A DNA stretch of 6,779 nt from Flavobacterium psychrophilum (GTDB taxonomy: Bacteria; Bacteroidota; Bacteroidia; Flavobacteriales; Flavobacteriaceae). The notes under the pieces were generated by a model. That model worked only from the letters and a program-made list of their open reading frames with translations, ran no database searches and was not told the DNA's origin. Position 1 is the stretch's first letter; the number at the start of each line of letters is the position of its first letter. Below are positions 5,616 to 6,779 of the stretch, piece by piece. The stretch lies in contig CAMCTL010000175.1 of NCBI GenBank assembly GCA_945878515.1, forward strand, positions 1 to 6,779, written 5' to 3'. A program made the position numbers and the translations under genes.

Positions 5616-6764
5616 ATGAATAGAATCATTCTGTTTTTTGTTTTTCTTGTCACTGTTCAATATTCAGCTTTTGCACAGCAAGAAGCCAAAACTAATGACG
5701 GAAAAACTGTTTTTTTGTTTGAAGACGGCACTTGGCGCTATGCTGATACCATTACAACTTATAAAAACAAGGCTTCAAGCATTACCAAATTAGAACTTCC
5801 GAAAACCAATTTTGGGGACAAAATAGTTAGCCATTCGGGATATTCGCTTTTGTATAATGAATCTCATGAACAAGCAAATTGGGTTGCCTACGAACTGACC
5901 AAAGAAGAAACCAACAAAGTTTTTGACCGAACGAACAATTTCAGCATCGATCCAAATGTACGTACAGAAACCGCAACCGACAAAGATTATGAAGGTTCTG
6001 GATATGATCGAGGTCATTTGGCACCTGCCTCCGATATGGGTTGGTCATCTACAGCCATGACCGAATCTTTTTTTTACAGCAATATGAGTCCGCAAACGCC
6101 CAGTTTTAATCGAGGTATTTGGAAAAAACTAGAAGACTTGGTTCGAACTTGGGCGATTGAAAACAACAGTGTTTATGTGGTTACTGGGCCAGTTTTAACG
6201 AATGGACTTCAAAAAATTGGTCCAAATAAAGTTTCTGTTCCTACGCATTATTACAAAGTAATTTTAGATTATAATGAACCCAATATAAAGAGTATCGGAT
6301 TTATTATTCCAAATATTGGTTCAAAAGAATCGCTTCAAAATTATGCCGTTTCTATCGACAGTGTCGAAAAATTGACCGGAATAGACTTTTTTCCACAGTT
6401 AGAAGACGAGGAAGAGGAGTCCATCGAAAAAAAGTTGTGTTTGACTTGTTGGTCGTGGAAAAATTTGAAATCCGCAACTCAAAAGAACGACGACATCGCA
6501 TCGGAATCTGTGCCATGTGGCGGGCTGACAAAATCGGGTTCGAGGTGCAAAAACAAAACATTGAGTGCAAGCGGCTATTGTCATCTACATGAAGCGCAAG
6601 CAAATAATGAAGTTTACAACAATGATTCCCAAAAAAGTAGCAACACGGCAAATGAAACCAAAAAAATGAACTCAAACTCCGTGCAATGCTCCGGAATAAC
6701 AAAATCTGGTAAAAGGTGCAAAAGAACAACAAGTAATTCCAATGGGAAATGTTACCAACATTAA
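5616..6764 (+). CDS. Secreted DNA/RNA non-specific endonuclease with two C-terminal Cys/His modules
   Basis: A 382-aa exported nuclease of the NUC1 (Serratia nuclease, beta-beta-alpha metal) family that would cut DNA and RNA with Mg2+. Residues 1-20 are a type I signal peptide cleaved after AFA. Residues 28-42 carry a short DGKTVFLFEDGTWRY motif. The nuclease core spans roughly 60-260: DRGH at 131-134 gives the general base His134, Asn165 (FNRGIW) matches the Mg2+-binding Asn119 of Serratia nuclease, and Glu173 matches Glu127, with near-identical spacing (31 and 8 against 30 and 8). The active site therefore looks complete. An acidic linker (about 262-269) follows, then a CLTC pair (Cys275, Cys278), then two C-x9-C-x10-C-x2-H modules, Cys301-His325 and Cys358-His382, the second ending at the last residue. 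These resemble what I recall as DUF5763 and may bind zinc. The chain is some 100 residues longer than a plain family member. Localisation could be periplasmic or extracellular; no type IX secretion sorting domain is seen. Confidence 0.92.
   Translation: MNRIILFFVFLVTVQYSAFAQQEAKTNDGKTVFLFEDGTWRYADTITTYKNKASSITKLELPKTNFGDKIVSHSGYSLLYNESHEQANWVAYELTKEETNKVFDRTNNFSIDPNVRTETATDKDYEGSGYDRGHLAPASDMGWSSTAMTESFFYSNMSPQTPSFNRGIWKKLEDLVRTWAIENNSVYVVTGPVLTNGLQKIGPNKVSVPTHYYKVILDYNEPNIKSIGFIIPNIGSKESLQNYAVSIDSVEKLTGIDFFPQLEDEEEESIEKKLCLTCWSWKNLKSATQKNDDIASESVPCGGLTKSGSRCKNKTLSASGYCHLHEAQANNEVYNNDSQKSSNTANETKKMNSNSVQCSGITKSGKRCKRTTSNSNGKCYQH
6516..6761 (+). repeat. Duplicated Cys/His module coding sequence
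   Basis: Two copies of a 75-base unit, 6516-6590 and 6687-6761, encode 25-residue modules with identical C-x9-C-x10-C-x2-H spacing. They match at 13 of 25 residues, including TKSG, RCK and all four Cys/His positions. A 32-residue Asn/Ser/Lys-rich spacer separates them. The duplication is diverged, so it is not a recent slippage event. Confidence 0.8.
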
Positions 6765-6779
6765 GTGAGAATTATTTCA

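Noticed and set aside
6352..6732. Minus-strand open frame of 126 codons opposite the nuclease tail
   Set aside because: It is antisense to a region with clear Cys/His modules on the + strand, and its translation is rich in Cys, Ser and Phe with no recognisable domain, which is typical of a shadow frame.

Overview
The window looks like chromosomal DNA of a Bacteroidota bacterium, most likely a Flavobacteriaceae member close to Flavobacterium. The basis is AT-rich DNA, starts without Shine-Dalgarno sequences but with A-rich upstream bases, several exact TAnnTTTG (-7 type) promoter boxes, and the families present. This is inference from style and families, not a database result. All supported genes lie on the + strand.

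Layout: (1) 1-332 is non-coding leader DNA with a weak terminator-like hairpin, a long AT-rich inverted repeat (145-216) and a good Bacteroidota promoter (275-306). (2) 333-2864 encodes an exported PIG-L/LmbE-type deacetylase of about 843 aa with a C-terminal glutamine-amidotransferase-like domain. The open frame extends upstream to 225, but the promoter lies inside that extension, so 333 is the likely start. (3) 2925-3539 encodes a 204-aa cytoplasmic protein with a caspase-like (clan CD) His/Cys pattern. It is clearly more AT-rich than its neighbours and has its own -7 box. (4) 3705-3812 is a 35-aa single-span membrane protein, and 3816-5537 is a 13-span sodium:solute symporter starting 3 bases after it, so the two are almost certainly co-transcribed. 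(5) 5616-6764 encodes an exported DNA/RNA non-specific endonuclease with an intact DRGH active site, carrying two copies of a Cys/His module at its C-terminus.

How the genes may work together: the secreted deacetylase and the symporter with its small partner could form an uptake unit, in which an amidated or acetylated compound is hydrolysed outside the cytoplasm and a product is imported with Na+. This is inference from adjacency; no substrate can be read from the sequence. The caspase-like gene interrupts that arrangement and looks like a later insertion with an independent role. The nuclease appears to be an independent unit for extracellular or periplasmic nucleic-acid breakdown.

The points most worth a second look are the AT-rich caspase-like gene, the tiny symporter partner, and the duplicated C-x9-C-x10-C-x2-H module on the nuclease. 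I do not see a CRISPR array, insertion sequence, RNA gene or multi-gene defence operon here.
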